Assembly (NCBI GenBank): GCA_023436225.1
Contig: JAEZKA010000088.1
Span: forward strand, 1-38,172
DNA from: Bacillota bacterium
GTDB lineage: Bacteria; Bacillota; Clostridia; Lachnospirales; Lachnospiraceae
Reading direction: 5' to 3'
DNA: 38,172 nt
A model generated the notes under the pieces. It was not told where the DNA came from. It saw only the letters and a program-made list of their open reading frames with translations, and did not search any database. Both the position numbers and the translations under genes were made by a program. Shown piece by piece: positions 24,487 through 34,328 of the stretch (its first letter is position 1; every line of letters begins with the position of its first letter).

Positions 24487-25014
24487 TCAAATCAATGAAA
24501 TGACTTCCTCCATTGGCATTATCTGAGCAAAACGATGATTCCAAATCTTATTATTATAATATTCATATACCTTCTCGCCGGACATAAATTCATTATCAAA
24601 GGTTGTATTTGTCTCTTCCGGAATTAAAATCCGAAAACCATGCTCAAAAGCCGCTTTACAGGTGGCATCGATACAGTATTCCGTTTGAAGCCCGACCAGA
24701 ATGATCGTATCCACCTTCCTGTCGATCAGATATTCTCTTAACCCGGTTTTTAGAAAAGCACTGTTAAAATGCTTATCAAAAATCTTCTCACCAGCTACAG
24801 GCGCGATATCAGAATAAATCTCCCACCCTTCACTACCTCGTTCCAGATCACCACCTTCTTCATCTTCATGACGAACATATACAACCTCTAAGCCATGTTC
24901 TCTGGCAGTACCAAGTAGCTTCGATATATTGGCTAACACCTGTAATTCATTGTAAGGGTGTTCCTTTATCAAAGAGGTCTGAACATCAACAACTAATAAA
25001 ACCGTATTTTCCAT
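24487..25014 (-). CDS. Isochorismatase-family cysteine hydrolase
   Basis: The 175-residue protein has the catalytic triad of the family: Asp10 (LLVVDVQ), Lys81 (FDKHFNSAF) and Cys114 (GLQTEYCIDATC). The fold and length match small amidases related to nicotinamidase. Reaction candidates are hydrolysis of an amide or of an isochorismate-like ether. Metal-binding residues of true nicotinamidases (D-x-H with a second His) are not evident, so an amide substrate other than nicotinamide is likely. The ATG follows AAAGGAGG. It lies 37 bp from the SanA-like gene, which is upstream on the same strand, and may be cotranscribed. Confidence 0.88.
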   Translation of the reverse strand: MENTVLLVVDVQTSLIKEHPYNELQVLANISKLLGTAREHGLEVVYVRHEDEEGGDLERGSEGWEIYSDIAPVAGEKIFDKHFNSAFLKTGLREYLIDRKVDTIILVGLQTEYCIDATCKAAFEHGFRILIPEETNTTFDNEFMSGEKVYEYYNNKIWNHRFAQIMPMEEVISLI

Positions 25015-25051
25015 TACACCATCCTCCTTTTCTCTAATTGTTCGTTATCGG

Positions 25052-25804
25052 CTATTTATCATTCGTTAAATCACCATTCCCGTTTACAGGAATAGCTTCA
25101 CCCAAATAAGTTGGTTCTGGTCGGAATAAACAATAGAAAAAATCCTTTACTCTTGCTAAAATTTCACGAAGTTCGCGATAATCCTGACCCGCATATACTC
25201 TGGGGTCGGATGCAACACCGTAGGCTTCGATTCCAAGACGCTCTGCAACATATAATGCCCGGTACAAATGATATCCCTGTGTCACGATAACAACCTTATC
25301 CGCTTTAAAGATATCTCTGGCACGGTACATACTTTCATAAGTAGAAAAGCCGGCATGATCCATGAAAATATCGGAGGAGGGGATTCCGTCTGCCATTGCA
25401 AATTGTTTCATGACATTAACCTCATCATATTCACTGCGACCATGATCTCCGCTCATTAATAATCGATTACTAATCCCTCTTTGATATAATCCGATCCCTT
25501 CCTTTAATCGATCCTCAAGCATTGCACTTGGTCGGTTATCGTTCCAAACACCGGCACCCAATACCAGAATACAATCCACATCCTTTAAGTTGGCAGCCTC
25601 ATCCGGAGAAAGGATCTGTCCTCTCACCGAAGCTTTGACAGAATGATTCACCAAAAACAGCAGACCGATACCAAGTAAACCGCTGCCCAGAATTATTATG
25701 AATATTTTTATGATCCATTTCTTTTTATGAATTCGAGTCATAACCATTCTACTCTTCTTTCCTATCTGATTTTGTCCTAAGCATAGTATAACACATTTTG
25801 ACAT
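25052..25804 (-). CDS. SanA/YdcF-like (DUF218) membrane protein
   Basis: The 250-residue ORF has one N-terminal membrane helix (about 30-52) after a basic stretch (RIHKKK), then a DUF218 domain. Family features include DCILVLGAGVWNDNRPSAMLEDRL, RLLMSGDHGRSEYDEV, ESMYRARDIF and VTQGYHLYRALYVA. Relatives act in envelope barrier function or vancomycin tolerance, and the reaction is not known. The start is uncertain. ATG 25804 has AGGAG only four bases away, but an extended promoter-like TGT-TATACT lies inside the first codons, which would favour ATG 25747 (231 residues). Confidence 0.85.
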   Translation of the reverse strand: MSKCVILCLGQNQIGKKSRMVMTRIHKKKWIIKIFIIILGSGLLGIGLLFLVNHSVKASVRGQILSPDEAANLKDVDCILVLGAGVWNDNRPSAMLEDRLKEGIGLYQRGISNRLLMSGDHGRSEYDEVNVMKQFAMADGIPSSDIFMDHAGFSTYESMYRARDIFKADKVVIVTQGYHLYRALYVAERLGIEAYGVASDPRVYAGQDYRELREILARVKDFFYCLFRPEPTYLGEAIPVNGNGDLTNDK

Positions 25805-25846
25805 ATATCTCCTATCATTTTTTCTTATATCAATCCTTAATAATTC

Positions 25847-27424
25847 TTACAGCTCTACCAATTCAGTGGCAATTTTATCACTGAACATTCGATCGTGTTC
25901 TACAAAGATAAGGGTTGGCTGATATTTTAGAATTAATTCCTCTATCTGGACTCTTGAGAATACATCCACGAAGTTCAACGGCTCATCCCAAACAAACACG
26001 TGCGCCGGTTCAGCCAAACTTTTTGCCAGTAAGACTTTTTTCTTCTGACCTCCACTAAATTCACTGATATCCTTATCGAATTGCGTTCTCGAGAAATCCA
26101 ACTGGCGAAGCACTGTCTTAAATATCGTCTCATCCAAGCCATAATTCACCGCAAATTCCCCTAGATTTCCCTTTAGATAGGAAGTATCCTGAGACACATA
26201 GGACACCTTCAGCCCCGGTGCAACATAGTAACGACCAGAGTAGCTGATCTCCTCGCCGAGCAATAGCTTTAGCAGGGTAGTCTTACCTGAGCCGTTTCGC
26301 CCTCTGATAGCCAGACGAGCCCCTTTCTGCAGACAAAAATGAATATTGGATACCACCGGTTGATCCTTATAGAATAGACTTAACTCCTCTGCTTCCATCA
26401 ATCGTCTTCCCTGGAACTCCAAGGTATTAATTTTAAGATCATCCGCTCTCTCAATGTTTTTCAGCAAACTCTTTTTCTCTTCAATTGCCTCCAGCTTACG
26501 GTTTTCAATTGATTTAGCACGTTTCATCATCTTTGCCGATTTATGCCCGATTGCTCCGCGATCAGCTGCATGGGTACCTATTTTCGATGCCTCAATCTGA
26601 TCAGACCACCCCATAGCTCTCCGTGCAGCCTCGGATAATATTGTTATATCCTTCTTTAGCTGCTCATTCTTCTCAAGCTCATAATTGTCCTGTCGTTCCT
26701 TATTCCCATACCAGGAAGAATAATTCCCCTTCTGTACCTCAATATTGGTACGATTGATACTTAATACATGGTCAATACACTGATCCAGAAAGCTTCGGTC
26801 ATGGGACACAAGGATAAAGCCCAACTTAGTCTGCAGATATTCTGCAAGTAATTGTCGTCCTTCCCTGTCCAAATGATTGGTTGGCTCATCAATAAGTAGA
26901 AAATGATTCTTCTTAAGAAATAGAGCTGCCAGCATAACCTTGGTTCGCTCTCCAAAGCTTAACGTCTCGAAGGGTCTATCAAGTACATTTTGATCTACTT
27001 TAAGCTTACTTAACTCCTTTTCAATCAATTCATCGATAATATAACCATCATGCGCCTGATACAGCTCTAAAAGCTTTCCATAAGCCTCCTGCTGTGACTC
27101 AAAGTTTTCTGCCAAAAGGCACTTCTCCATCTCCTCCTCCCATTTGGTATAGGGGGCTATGGTATTCTTTATGACGGTTCTGGTACTAAGCTTCATGTTC
27201 TCTACCTCAAAGGGGAAATAGCTTAACTCAACGGAGGCAGTGATCGTACCTGTGTATTCATATTTGCCAAGCAGCAAATTAAGAAAGGTGGTTTTCCCCC
27301 TTCCATTTCTACCAATAAATCCGAGCCTCCAATCCGTATCTACTTGAAAGCTTACATGTTCAAAAATATTTTCATAGCTGGTGTCATAGCTAAAGGTTAA
27401 ATCGTTTACTATAATCTGTGACAT
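25847..27424 (-). CDS. ABC-F ribosome-protection protein, Lsa-like
   Basis: The 525 residues hold two ATPase domains joined by a long charged linker and no membrane segment, as in ABC-F proteins. Domain 1 has GRNGRGKTT (38-46), signature LSFGERTKV and Walker B LLIDEPTNHLD. Domain 2 has GRNGSGKTT, signature FSGGQKKKV and VWDEPLNFVD. The IGRNGRGKTT start, the YFPFEVE stretch, GAIGHKSAKMMKRAKSIENR in the linker and WDEPLNFVDVFS match the Lsa/CplR group, which dislodges lincosamides, streptogramin A and pleuromutilins from the ribosome. I chose ATG 27424 after AAAGGAG; the frame to 27457 adds 11 residues. The leader and its dyad (27557-27578) suggest regulation. Confidence 0.9.
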   Translation of the reverse strand: MSQIIVNDLTFSYDTSYENIFEHVSFQVDTDWRLGFIGRNGRGKTTFLNLLLGKYEYTGTITASVELSYFPFEVENMKLSTRTVIKNTIAPYTKWEEEMEKCLLAENFESQQEAYGKLLELYQAHDGYIIDELIEKELSKLKVDQNVLDRPFETLSFGERTKVMLAALFLKKNHFLLIDEPTNHLDREGRQLLAEYLQTKLGFILVSHDRSFLDQCIDHVLSINRTNIEVQKGNYSSWYGNKERQDNYELEKNEQLKKDITILSEAARRAMGWSDQIEASKIGTHAADRGAIGHKSAKMMKRAKSIENRKLEAIEEKKSLLKNIERADDLKINTLEFQGRRLMEAEELSLFYKDQPVVSNIHFCLQKGARLAIRGRNGSGKTTLLKLLLGEEISYSGRYYVAPGLKVSYVSQDTSYLKGNLGEFAVNYGLDETIFKTVLRQLDFSRTQFDKDISEFSGGQKKKVLLAKSLAEPAHVFVWDEPLNFVDVFSRVQIEELILKYQPTLIFVEHDRMFSDKIATELVEL

Positions 27425-27544
27425 TATATTCACTCCTTTCCAGACAGCCAATCGCAAAGCACACTAGTGTTTATCCACAAGTATATGTCATCACGAAGCG
27501 AACTACTTCACTTACCGGGAGGGCTTTTCTATTATAAAGCTTAT

Positions 27545-27578
27545 TTTATATACAAGATGAATTGATAACTCAATTCAT
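27545..27578 (-). promoter_or_regulatory. ABC-F promoter overlapped by a dyad
   Basis: On the minus strand TTGAGT (27573-27568) and TATAAA (27550-27545) are 17 bp apart. The dyad ATGAATTGA-(4 bp)-TCAATTCAT (27557-27578) covers the -35 and part of the spacer, the position of a repressor operator. The start would be near 27538, leaving a leader of about 115 nt that contains the palindrome ACACTAGTGT (27461-27470). Confidence 0.5.
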
Positions 27579-27589
27579 TTGTCAAAAAT

Positions 27590-27620
27590 AAAAAAACCAC
27601 AAGAATTATACTTCCTGTGG
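27590..27620 (-). terminator. Intrinsic terminator upstream of the ABC-F promoter
   Basis: On the minus strand CCACAGGAA (27620-27612) pairs with TTCTTGTGG (27605-27597), with a 6-nt loop, followed by seven T residues (27596-27590). It probably ends transcripts from the galactoside operon and insulates the ABC-F gene. Confidence 0.8.
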
Positions 27621-28118
27621 TTGGATTAATGCTGTTGAAAATTAAGACGAGCTTCGCCGAAATTTCCCATAATCATTACGGATTGCATTCCCGTTTGTGA
27701 TTACAGCTCTGCATCATATATTGACAAAAAATTAATCATTGGGATAATCTACTGTCAAATATAGAATTAATCATTACTTGCCCACAAGAAATATAGCCGG
27801 TTCGGCTGTATCTCATCGCATAATTAAAAAGTTAGCCGTAAACTTTCTGAATTAAATAATCAAAAAGTAACTTCGCAAACTTTCTAAATCATATAATCAA
27901 TAATTTGATTAGCAAGTAATAATAATCATTCCTGATACCTCGTTTCATTTTTGTAAAGTCTTAACAAAAGTTATATTAACATCCCGATCGCCATCTGTCA
28001 ATCAACAAATTATGCGGATTTACGCTGTAGCAGTCTAGGGACGGTTGCTGACAGCCATTCCAGGAGTGGGATGCCACTCGATCTCTTTTCATAGCTTATC
28101 ATTTTGTTAACTGTCTTC
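27621..28118. other. About 500 bp without a gene, with short repeats
   Basis: No credible ORF lies here. Two imperfect tandem units of about 37 bp (27826-27862 and 27862-27899), each of the form AAAAAGT...AAACTTTCT...ATAATCA, stand next to each other. On the minus strand each unit forms a short weak stem ahead of five T residues. The sequence AATTAATCATT occurs twice (near 27728 and 27764). A small hairpin GAGTGG/CCACTC sits near 28055. The stretch may be the 3' region of the galactoside operon transcript or decayed sequence. Confidence 0.5.
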
Positions 28119-30488
28119 CTACTGGGAGGAAGTCGCTTCCCATATATATAATCTGGAAGCATAATCCTGAAACAATCTTACCTCTTCATTATAGCCGGTT
28201 CCGCCAAAACCCTGCTTCAGCTTAACACCTGCATTATTAAATACCTCTCCGAAGGCTTTGCAGTCTTCCACTTCACCGGGCATCTTCTTGAGTCTTGCTA
28301 CGATATTATGGGTTAAAGAATCCTTCTTTATATGAATTGGCGATATCATATTGATCAAATCTCCGAATTCCTTTATGTTAAATACATGCTGCCGATTGGT
28401 CATATGATAACACACCTGAGGAGCAAGTCCTTTTGTCTTGAAGCATCCGTAGGAATAATTGGCCCTTACTTCTTTTTGAAGGAACAATCCAAAGGCGGAT
28501 GTTTGATCCTTCGCAACCGTCATCCATTGATAGATACCGCCTTCTCCATTCTTAATTCGGTAAAAGTCACCGTATTGAAGCATCTTACGGTATTTCTTAT
28601 AAAAGGATATCTGCTCCTGCACCAGCTTCTTTTCCTCTAAACTAAGCTCCGCCAGATTGCATTCATAGCCGAGAAGTCCGTAAGCTGCAACCTCAAAGCG
28701 AGTCTCTAAAGAGGTATTACGAAGGGTCTGATGATTGGGACAGCTGGATACATGGGCTCCGATTACCGACATGGGATAGCCATAGCTGTAACCGTTCTGA
28801 ATTGCTGCCCTGCATATAGCATCTGTATTGTCGCTAGCCCAGGTCTGCGGCATATAGCATAGCATCCCCAAGTCAAAGCGGTTTCCACCGGAAGCACAGC
28901 CTTCGAATAATATCTTCGGAAACCGCTTTGTCAGTTCTTTCAGAATATAATATAATCCAAGGACATATCGATGACTAAATTCCTGCTGCCTCTGAGGAGG
29001 AAGGATAGAGGAAAAGTAATCTGAGAAGATTCGATTCATATCCCATTTGACATAGGTTATGTTCGCACTGGAGAACACCCTGCTCATCTCCTCGATCAGA
29101 TAGGTACATACCTCATCTCTGGTTAAGTCTAATAGCATCTGGTTTCTTCCCAGCGAATGCTCCTGTCCCGGTACCTTCACAGCCCAGTCCGGATGTGCCC
29201 GGTACAGATCACTCACCTCATTCACCATCTCAGGCTCCACCCAGATACCGAATTCCAGACCTAACTCATTGATCTTATCCGCTAAGCCTCTGAGACCACT
29301 CTTTAATTTTGCCCTGTTCTCGCGCCAATCACCGAGAGAAGAGGTATCATCATTCCGTTTTCCAAACCATCCGTCATCCAGAACAAACAGTTCAATTCCT
29401 GCTTCCTTTGCTGCTTTTGCCTGGGTAAACAGCTTACTGTCGTTAAACTTAAAGTAATTTGCCTCCCAGCTGTTCAGTAATACCGGACGTTCCCTGTCTC
29501 TCCATTCTCCACGAACAATGTGGTTACGGATAAAGGAATGCATATTATGGCTCATTGCATTCCAACCGTCGTAAGTATAGGTCATTACTGTCTCCGGTGC
29601 CTCAAAGTTCTTACCAGGCTCCAGGAGAAACATGAAATTATGAGGATGAATGCCCTGAATGATTCGAAGCTTTCCCATACTGTTTACCTGCATTGCTGCA
29701 TAGTGATTGCCACTGTAAATCAGATTAAAGCCATAGCAGCTACCGTGATCCTCATCCGTACCCGCTTCACTGACAAAGAAGAAGGGATTACTGTGGTTAC
29801 TTGATATGCCTGCCTTGGAATCATTGATATAAATACCTGGAATTGCCTTGGTATCATATCGTTCCATTTCTCTGGCCCAAGTACCGTGAAAGGTCGTTAT
29901 ATTATAATCACCCACATCGAGATCCAGCTGAGTACTCATAATTCTCTTTAATGAGATCGTTCGATCAGAATGATTGATCACCTTAGTACTTCTGGTTATC
30001 ACATCACATTGATCAAAGACACTATAGGTAAGTATTAAGGTAATATTATAATGCTTCTCCCATAATTCGATCTCAAGACTGCTAAATGAATTCGCATTCT
30101 TATCCTCAGACATCTTCTGGTAGGCGGATGGCAAGGTCTCCAGGGGCTTCTTGTTAATTAAAAGCCTTGCTTCTTTGTACAGAAAATCACAGGTTGCATT
30201 TCCGTCCTCATGAACCAGATCGAGAAAGGCCTCTCGGATGTCTCCCTTTCCATATGAGGACATCTCAAGGCAGACATCCTCAAGTCCTAGCTGTGGATAC
30301 TCCTTGGAGTATGCCAGTGAAGAACCTCCTAGGAAGCTTGTATTCTGGATTAACGGCTCATACCCACCGGAAAGATCGATCGTACGGCCATAGTAGAGAT
30401 GCTCGAGATGACCAGAGGGCATAACCCGGAAGCAATAGGTAGTATTCAACGTATCGAGTACGAACAAATCCCCTTCTCTTCTTATCAT
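28119..30488 (-). CDS. Alpha-galactosidase, family GH36
   Basis: This enzyme releases alpha-1,6-linked galactose from melibiose, raffinose and related oligosaccharides. The 789 residues show an N-terminal beta-sandwich (1-330), a TIM barrel with FVLDDGWFG, WVEPEMVN, KWDMNR and CASGGNRFD, and a C-terminal beta domain. Asp483 in KWDMN is the expected nucleophile and Asp553 in SDNTD the acid/base; the spacing fits the family. No signal peptide is present, so it acts inside the cell. Its ATG overlaps the symporter stop by four bases (ATGA) and has GGGAGGAG upstream. It is the last gene of the operon tetR-GH2-GPH-GH36. Confidence 0.95.
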   Translation of the reverse strand: MIRREGDLFVLDTLNTTYCFRVMPSGHLEHLYYGRTIDLSGGYEPLIQNTSFLGGSSLAYSKEYPQLGLEDVCLEMSSYGKGDIREAFLDLVHEDGNATCDFLYKEARLLINKKPLETLPSAYQKMSEDKNANSFSSLEIELWEKHYNITLILTYSVFDQCDVITRSTKVINHSDRTISLKRIMSTQLDLDVGDYNITTFHGTWAREMERYDTKAIPGIYINDSKAGISSNHSNPFFFVSEAGTDEDHGSCYGFNLIYSGNHYAAMQVNSMGKLRIIQGIHPHNFMFLLEPGKNFEAPETVMTYTYDGWNAMSHNMHSFIRNHIVRGEWRDRERPVLLNSWEANYFKFNDSKLFTQAKAAKEAGIELFVLDDGWFGKRNDDTSSLGDWRENRAKLKSGLRGLADKINELGLEFGIWVEPEMVNEVSDLYRAHPDWAVKVPGQEHSLGRNQMLLDLTRDEVCTYLIEEMSRVFSSANITYVKWDMNRIFSDYFSSILPPQRQQEFSHRYVLGLYYILKELTKRFPKILFEGCASGGNRFDLGMLCYMPQTWASDNTDAICRAAIQNGYSYGYPMSVIGAHVSSCPNHQTLRNTSLETRFEVAAYGLLGYECNLAELSLEEKKLVQEQISFYKKYRKMLQYGDFYRIKNGEGGIYQWMTVAKDQTSAFGLFLQKEVRANYSYGCFKTKGLAPQVCYHMTNRQHVFNIKEFGDLINMISPIHIKKDSLTHNIVARLKKMPGEVEDCKAFGEVFNNAGVKLKQGFGGTGYNEEVRLFQDYASRLYIWEATSSQ

Positions 30489-31855
30489 AGCAGCTCCTCC
30501 CTTTCCTCTCGCTCTTGCTTATCCTTCAAGTCGGACTGAATCTGTCCCATCGTATCCTCCGATAGCCGATATCTTCTACGAAAGAATATTACGGAAAGGA
30601 GTAATCCAATCATCGGTATAATAATCATAAATACACGCAAGCCGCCCAGGGTAGCAGCGGTTTGAACCTTCGCATCCACATCTAGCCTAATGAGATCGAT
30701 ACCGACACCGGCAATCAGAGCCGAGAATGCAGATGCCAGCTGAACGACAAAGGTCTGCATTGAGAAGATCACACTTTCACTTCTTTGCTTCGTCTTCCAC
30801 TCACCATAATCCACAGTGTCAGCTAGAAATACTGTAGTAAGTACAGTTGCCAGACCAAAACCAAAATAAATGATAACAGCAGCAATACATAGCAATACCA
30901 GGTTCGTGATCTTGAACGTCCCTAGAGTGAAAAGAATGGCATAACCGAGGATAGCCGTCAGTATTGCGCCAGTAAAGATTCTCTTACGATCCCACTTCTT
31001 ACGTAACACAGGCAGGAGTAGCATGGACAGAATCTGTGTTGCTCCGCCTACTGTACCAAAGATGCCATATAACGCAGAATTACCAATGTCATATCGAAAG
31101 AAATAAACCGCCAGCTGTGAGGTCAGATATACCGAAGCATTGAAGATAACAATTGTTATCACTACGATCAATGCTTGATCATTTTTGAACAATGCCTGAA
31201 ACATTTCCTTGATGCGAGGCGTATGTAATATTGGTTTTGTCTTTTCTCTGACATTGCTAACCGTTATGATAATTGCAAGTATGAAGATGATGCTGATCAT
31301 ACCAGCAAAAATCTGAAAACCAGTGCGCTCATCACCCTTACCGAGAATAGGCACCAGCACCATGGTTAAAGCAGTCGGAATGGCAAAGCCGAAACCGGCA
31401 CAGCTTCTCGCAATTACAGAGATATTCTCCCTGTCCTTTTGATTTTGCGTAATGGCAGGTATCATGGACCAATATGGGATATCCATCAAGGTGTAGGTGG
31501 TTCCCCATATAATATATGCAGCTGATACATAGATGAGCAGAGGGGTTCCGGTCAAGGAACGGGGAACCGCATACATAGCGTAGAGCGAAATTGCACTCAG
31601 TACGGTTCCAATTAAGAGCCAGGGGCGGAATTTACCCATCCTTGTATTGGTCTTCTCAACAATTATTCCCATGAACGGATCGTTGACCGCATCGAGAACT
31701 CTTGCCACCATGAATAAAACCCCTATAAAGGTAGCACTGATACCAAGTACCGTATTGTAATAATATAATAGAAACCCTGATACGATACAATACACCATAT
31801 CCTTTCCTACCGCACCCAAACCGTAGGATATCTTTTCTCTTCCTGTTAAGTTCAT
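30485..31855 (-). CDS. GPH-family sugar:cation symporter (MelB-like)
   Basis: The 456-residue protein has about 12 membrane helices and the GPH features: an N-terminal KISYGLGAVGKDM stretch, a long loop with NDPFMGIIVEKTNTRMGKFRPWLL, and VDYGEWKTKQRSE late in the protein. Family members import melibiose, lactose or other galactosides with Na+ or H+. The position between a GH2 and a GH36 enzyme supports a galactoside. ATG 31855 follows GAGGAGAAG. The frame to 31900 adds 15 residues and overlaps the GH2 gene. The gene overlaps GH36 by four bases. Confidence 0.92.
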   Translation of the reverse strand: MNLTGREKISYGLGAVGKDMVYCIVSGFLLYYYNTVLGISATFIGVLFMVARVLDAVNDPFMGIIVEKTNTRMGKFRPWLLIGTVLSAISLYAMYAVPRSLTGTPLLIYVSAAYIIWGTTYTLMDIPYWSMIPAITQNQKDRENISVIARSCAGFGFAIPTALTMVLVPILGKGDERTGFQIFAGMISIIFILAIIITVSNVREKTKPILHTPRIKEMFQALFKNDQALIVVITIVIFNASVYLTSQLAVYFFRYDIGNSALYGIFGTVGGATQILSMLLLPVLRKKWDRKRIFTGAILTAILGYAILFTLGTFKITNLVLLCIAAVIIYFGFGLATVLTTVFLADTVDYGEWKTKQRSESVIFSMQTFVVQLASAFSALIAGVGIDLIRLDVDAKVQTAATLGGLRVFMIIIPMIGLLLSVIFFRRRYRLSEDTMGQIQSDLKDKQEREEREELL

Positions 31856-31889
31856 ACTCTTCTCCTCTTTCTTATATAGTATTTGCTTT

Positions 31890-34328
31890 TTATTCCCCAA
31901 TTACCTTTATGTTAAATTCGATCCTTATCTCGCCAAGCCCCGACTGATCTGTGGTAAGAACTCCTGTCCCACTCCTGCCAGAAGTACGGATATAGGTTCC
32001 TCCCATCCCGCCCTTAAGGCTGATTACCTTCGGACCAAGGATCGCTATCGCTCCCTCAGCCTTAAGTACAATCGGTTCCTGATAATAAGACAGCAGATTT
32101 CCCCATTCATCCACAGCCTTGATTCGTATTGCTGCAACATCATAGGTATCTTCTTCGATCAGATTTGTTGTATCCGGCTCAAGAAGAAGTCTTACCTTGC
32201 TGCTTGGTGATTTGATTATGGTTTTCACGATATTACCACCACTGATTGCTTCAAAGCGATAGCTAGTTGCTTGACCACCCCAGCTTCCGACATATTTATA
32301 GTAGAGTCTTGCTCCATCCTCCAGAGTCAGATGCTCCCGTAGCATCAGCCACCCCATTTTAAGCTTGTATAGTAAGGGCAAGTTATTTGGTCCATACTCC
32401 TTCACGGCGTATAGTATCTGCTTCATAATCCGAGCTGTCTTATGACTGAAGTGTTCTTCCTTCTCCAAAAGTTCACCAATAAAATCATCAATCAATATCG
32501 GCGGATGAGGGAGATGACCAAAATGCTCACAAGAAGGATTAAATTCCTTAATAAAAGTATTATTTTTATATACCCGCACAGAGTCGGCATTGGTAAAGGC
32601 ATAAACCTTACGGATATTACCGGCTGGATGATCCCCGATATCCAGAGTTGTACTTAACTCAAATACCGTATCCCCCTCACTCTGACTGGCATAAACATAA
32701 GCCGCCAGCTTGGGATTACGGAACATATCCATCACTCCATGATAGCAAATCCGATCCCCGCTTCCAAAATCCTTATGGGTATTATAATCGAACATACACC
32801 AGCCAAATCCACCGCAAATATCCTTCTGTTCAAATAGAGCGTCAAGTACCGCAGCATGCCTTAAGGCATGCTCCAGTCTATGGGCTTCATCATCAAAGGC
32901 CTTAGTCGGAAACATATGACCGTTGAACTCCGATACGAGATAGGGAGCCTCCTTCACGGAGGTCACTTCCTCCTTCGGACTGAGCCCTGGATTATTCCCA
33001 TGATGCAGAAAGTCATTATAGGTATAGACATCCTCCAGAAGCTTACTTTTCTTAAGGTAACGGACACCTCCCGTCTGCCTTACCGGGTCCAATTTTCTTG
33101 CCAATCGATTTGTCCTAGTATAGAATTCATCATCATCCTGCGACTCATTGATGCGTACACCCCATAGAATAATCGAAGGATGATTCCGGTATTGCAACAC
33201 CATTTCACCTACCTGATTAATTGCTTTTTCCTTCCACTCCTGATCTCCAATGTGTTGCCAGCCCGGTATCTCGGTAAATACCAGAAGTCCAAGCTCATCA
33301 CAAGCATCAAGGAAATGTCTGGACTGAGGATAATGGGAGGTACGTACCGCATTCACCCCCAGCTCCTGCTTCAAAAGCAGCGCATCTCTTCTTTGCTGCC
33401 TTCTCGGCATAGCATATCCAACATAGGGATAGCTTTGATGTCGATTTAATCCTAAAAGCTTAATCTTGCGATGATTTAGGTAGAACCCATCCCTTCGAAA
33501 CTCACAGGAACGAAAACCAAACCGGATTGTTTTCGTATCCTCCGGCTGTTTATCCTCCTCCTTATGGAAAAGCTTCAGCTGAAGCAAATATAACATAGGA
33601 TCATTGAGATCCCAATTTCTTACTCCGTTAATCTTACATTTTAGTTTAATGGAGGAACCAGTTATCAAGGTTGTTTGAGAAAGGATTTCCTTACCAGATA
33701 GTTCAAGAACCGTATATTCCAGCCTCAGCCCACTCTGGCTGCGATCTTCTTCTTTTGAAAGTCCACCAATAGTAACCCATAACTCCATTTCTTTATCCGA
33801 TTTCGGTGTGTGATCCGTCTCACCTGTGATAATATAAGTATCTTCGATGTAATAGCAATTCTTGATTTCGAGTGTTACCTCACGGTAGATTCCCCCATAG
33901 GTCGTATAATCAATTACATTGCCAAAGGGTGGCAGATTATTGCTTTCTCTGCTGTCAACAACCACAGCCAGAACATTATCCTCACCAATCCTGAGCTGTG
34001 AAGTCAGATAGATCGTAAAAGCAGTATAGCCTCCTTCGTGTGTCATAAGATGCACCCCATTCAGATATACCTTAGCGATATGTCCTACCGCTTCGAAGGT
34101 CAGTAGAATGGTATTATCCTTCCATTCCTGCTTTGCTTCGATATGTCTTCTATAACAGCTAATGAATTGATAGCATTGTTCATCAAAATAGTTAAGAGGT
34201 GTGATGACATTGGTATGAGGGATACGAACCGGTTCAAAGAGCGTGTCATCATAATCCTTCTCAAGCATCTCCTCTTCATAATGGTTGCTGTAAAGCCAGC
34301 CATTGTTAAGACTGATTTGTTCTATCAT
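31890..34328 (-). CDS. GH2 glycosidase, probable beta-galactosidase
   Basis: The 812 residues have the GH2 layout: an N-terminal jelly roll (1-165, with YGGIYREV), an immunoglobulin-like domain (about 170-280, ending FGFRSCEFRRDGFYLNHRK), a TIM barrel (about 290-560) and a C-terminal beta extension. The acid/base is Glu395 in RINES and the nucleophile Glu467 in LVSEFNG. GLNRHQSYPYVG is typical of beta-galactosidases of this branch. No signal peptide is seen. The ATG overlaps the tetR stop by four bases (ATGA) and follows AAAGGGGG. It should hydrolyse beta-galactosides taken in by the downstream symporter. A glucuronidase or mannosidase role is less likely but not excluded. Confidence 0.92.
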   Translation of the reverse strand: MIEQISLNNGWLYSNHYEEEMLEKDYDDTLFEPVRIPHTNVITPLNYFDEQCYQFISCYRRHIEAKQEWKDNTILLTFEAVGHIAKVYLNGVHLMTHEGGYTAFTIYLTSQLRIGEDNVLAVVVDSRESNNLPPFGNVIDYTTYGGIYREVTLEIKNCYYIEDTYIITGETDHTPKSDKEMELWVTIGGLSKEEDRSQSGLRLEYTVLELSGKEILSQTTLITGSSIKLKCKINGVRNWDLNDPMLYLLQLKLFHKEEDKQPEDTKTIRFGFRSCEFRRDGFYLNHRKIKLLGLNRHQSYPYVGYAMPRRQQRRDALLLKQELGVNAVRTSHYPQSRHFLDACDELGLLVFTEIPGWQHIGDQEWKEKAINQVGEMVLQYRNHPSIILWGVRINESQDDDEFYTRTNRLARKLDPVRQTGGVRYLKKSKLLEDVYTYNDFLHHGNNPGLSPKEEVTSVKEAPYLVSEFNGHMFPTKAFDDEAHRLEHALRHAAVLDALFEQKDICGGFGWCMFDYNTHKDFGSGDRICYHGVMDMFRNPKLAAYVYASQSEGDTVFELSTTLDIGDHPAGNIRKVYAFTNADSVRVYKNNTFIKEFNPSCEHFGHLPHPPILIDDFIGELLEKEEHFSHKTARIMKQILYAVKEYGPNNLPLLYKLKMGWLMLREHLTLEDGARLYYKYVGSWGGQATSYRFEAISGGNIVKTIIKSPSSKVRLLLEPDTTNLIEEDTYDVAAIRIKAVDEWGNLLSYYQEPIVLKAEGAIAILGPKVISLKGGMGGTYIRTSGRSGTGVLTTDQSGLGEIRIEFNIKVIGE

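Noticed and set aside
24194..24526. A 110-residue plus-strand ORF with hydrophobic segments
   Set aside because: It has no ribosome binding site, overlaps the better supported minus-strand small ORF and runs into the start of the isochorismatase gene region antisense.
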